Source: Caulobacteraceae bacterium (GTDB lineage Bacteria; Pseudomonadota; Alphaproteobacteria; Caulobacterales; Caulobacteraceae). From it: DNA of 64,000 nucleotides. Positions within the stretch are counted from its first letter, which is position 1. Every line of letters begins with the position of its first letter. The DNA is taken from assembly GCA_003164925.1 (NCBI GenBank), contig PLRV01000018.1, forward strand, positions 23,610-87,609, written 5' to 3'. A model generated the notes under the pieces. That model searched no databases and was not told the origin of the DNA. It saw only the letters and a program-made list of their open reading frames with translations. Below are positions 63,407-64,000 of the stretch, piece after piece. The position numbers and the translations under genes were made by a program.

Positions 63407-63970
63407 ATGACCGACACATCGACATCGCCGGACCACGTCGAACAGACGATCGAGGCGGTCGCAGAGCTGCAGCGCGAGCACCATCGCCGAGCGACGCCAT
63501 CTCAAAAGGCCGTGGTGCAGCTGACGGCGTTGGTCGGCCGGCCCCGTTTCATCCTCGCCTTGACCACCGCCCTGGTCTTCTGGGTTGGCCTCAACGCCGC
63601 CGGCCGCCTGGCCGGATATGCCGTTCCTGATCCCCCGCCGTTCAACTACCTCCAAGCCGCCGCCGGCGTCGCCAGCGTCTATGTCGCGCTGCTGATCCTG
63701 ATCACTCAACGACATGAAAACCAGTTGGCGGAAGCGGGGGATCAGTTGGCGCTCGAACTGGCCATCCTCAACGAGCAGAAGAGCGCCAAGGTCATCGCGC
63801 TGCTGGAGGAAATGCGGCGCGATCTGCCGACGCTTCCGAATCGATCGGACCAGGAAGCGGAGGCCTTGGCGCAGCCGGCCGACCCGCAGGCCGTGCTGCA
63901 AGCGCTCAGGACGACGCCCAACGAGATACGCGAAACGTTTCCGGACGGTCAGCCGCCGGCCGAGGCGTAG
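63407..63970 (+). CDS. DUF1003-family membrane protein
   Basis: A 187-residue protein with two closely spaced membrane helices (about residues 45-63 and 79-100) separated by a short loop with PDPPPFNYLQAAAGV, followed by RHENQLAEAGDQLALELAILNEQKSAKVIALLEEMRRD-type coiled coil. The order and the PPPFxxL loop define DUF1003, whose function is unknown. The ATG giving MTDTSTSPDHVEQ has a CCAGGA upstream, inside the edge of repeat copy 4. The tail is polar and Pro-rich. Confidence 0.85.
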   Translation: MTDTSTSPDHVEQTIEAVAELQREHHRRATPSQKAVVQLTALVGRPRFILALTTALVFWVGLNAAGRLAGYAVPDPPPFNYLQAAAGVASVYVALLILITQRHENQLAEAGDQLALELAILNEQKSAKVIALLEEMRRDLPTLPNRSDQEAEALAQPADPQAVLQALRTTPNEIRETFPDGQPPAEA

Positions 63971-64000
63971 GCGCTGGGGAGGACAAAGTGTCAGAGACAC

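Noticed and set aside
63332-64000. Long minus-strand frame opposite the DUF1003 gene
   Set aside because: It is the antisense shadow of a clear membrane protein and has no ribosome site or motif.
1-64000. CRISPR array or prophage in the window
   Set aside because: No regularly spaced direct repeats and no phage structural genes were seen.

Overview
The window is a GC-rich stretch of an alphaproteobacterial chromosome, most likely from the Caulobacterales (Caulobacter/Phenylobacterium relatives). The placement rests on a fliX/flgI divergon with flbY and a stand-alone FlgJ rod-binding protein, a DipM-like LysM-M23 protein next to pcm, a single-cysteine DksA, TrmFO, an SOS box of the GTTC-N7-GTTC type in front of uvrA, and a conserved core order from erpA to secDF. 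No species can be named from the sequence alone.

Region 1 (1-17.5 kb) is core chromosome: the 5' end of xthA, erpA, dgt, a SPOR protein, nagZ, scpA-scpB, tatABC, serS, surE, pcm, the DipM-like factor, a DUF815 ATPase, yajC, a fused secDF, and two genes whose mitochondrial relatives (NDUFAF3, NDUFAF6) help assemble complex I. Region 2 (17.5-33.4 kb) holds trmFO, three tandem paralogous membrane proteins, uvrA with its LexA box, a vapBC module, poxB, a hidden remnant of a PiT phosphate permease, a hybrid histidine kinase, and the flagellar flgI-flgJ-flbY operon facing fliX and then dksA.

Region 3 (33.4-45.5 kb) is mixed: a LOG-family protein, a lipoprotein with an Atm1-type exporter, an ABC-2 transporter, a possible small RNA, a solitary ccmI, gfa-ribA, a stand-alone LigD polymerase domain, small secreted proteins and a transglutaminase-like protein.

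Region 4 (45.5-62.9 kb) is the most unusual part. A ten-gene minus-strand run reads tkt, tal-pgi fusion, gnd, zwf, a Cof-type HAD phosphatase, class I aldolase, rpe, manA, a eukaryotic-type (PMM2-like) phosphomannomutase and a GH130 enzyme, nearly all overlapping or touching. It meets a plus-strand pair, a large two-domain glycosyltransferase and a second GH130 protein. tpiA diverges from tkt. Read together, fructose-6-P could pass through mannose-6-P and mannose-1-P into a beta-mannoside made and recovered by GH130 phosphorylases. This would be a bacterial mannogen-like reserve cycle tied to the pentose phosphate pathway; it is an inference, not something the sequence proves.

A second notable signal is a dispersed repeat of about 100 bp made of two hairpins. 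Three copies sit between convergent genes, and they supply or shift the stop codons of trmFO, the LOG gene and the transglutaminase gene. A fourth, inverted copy and several decayed fragments are also present. The window ends with tRNA-Asn(GTT), a minus-strand terminator with only a tiny ORF behind it, and a DUF1003 membrane protein.
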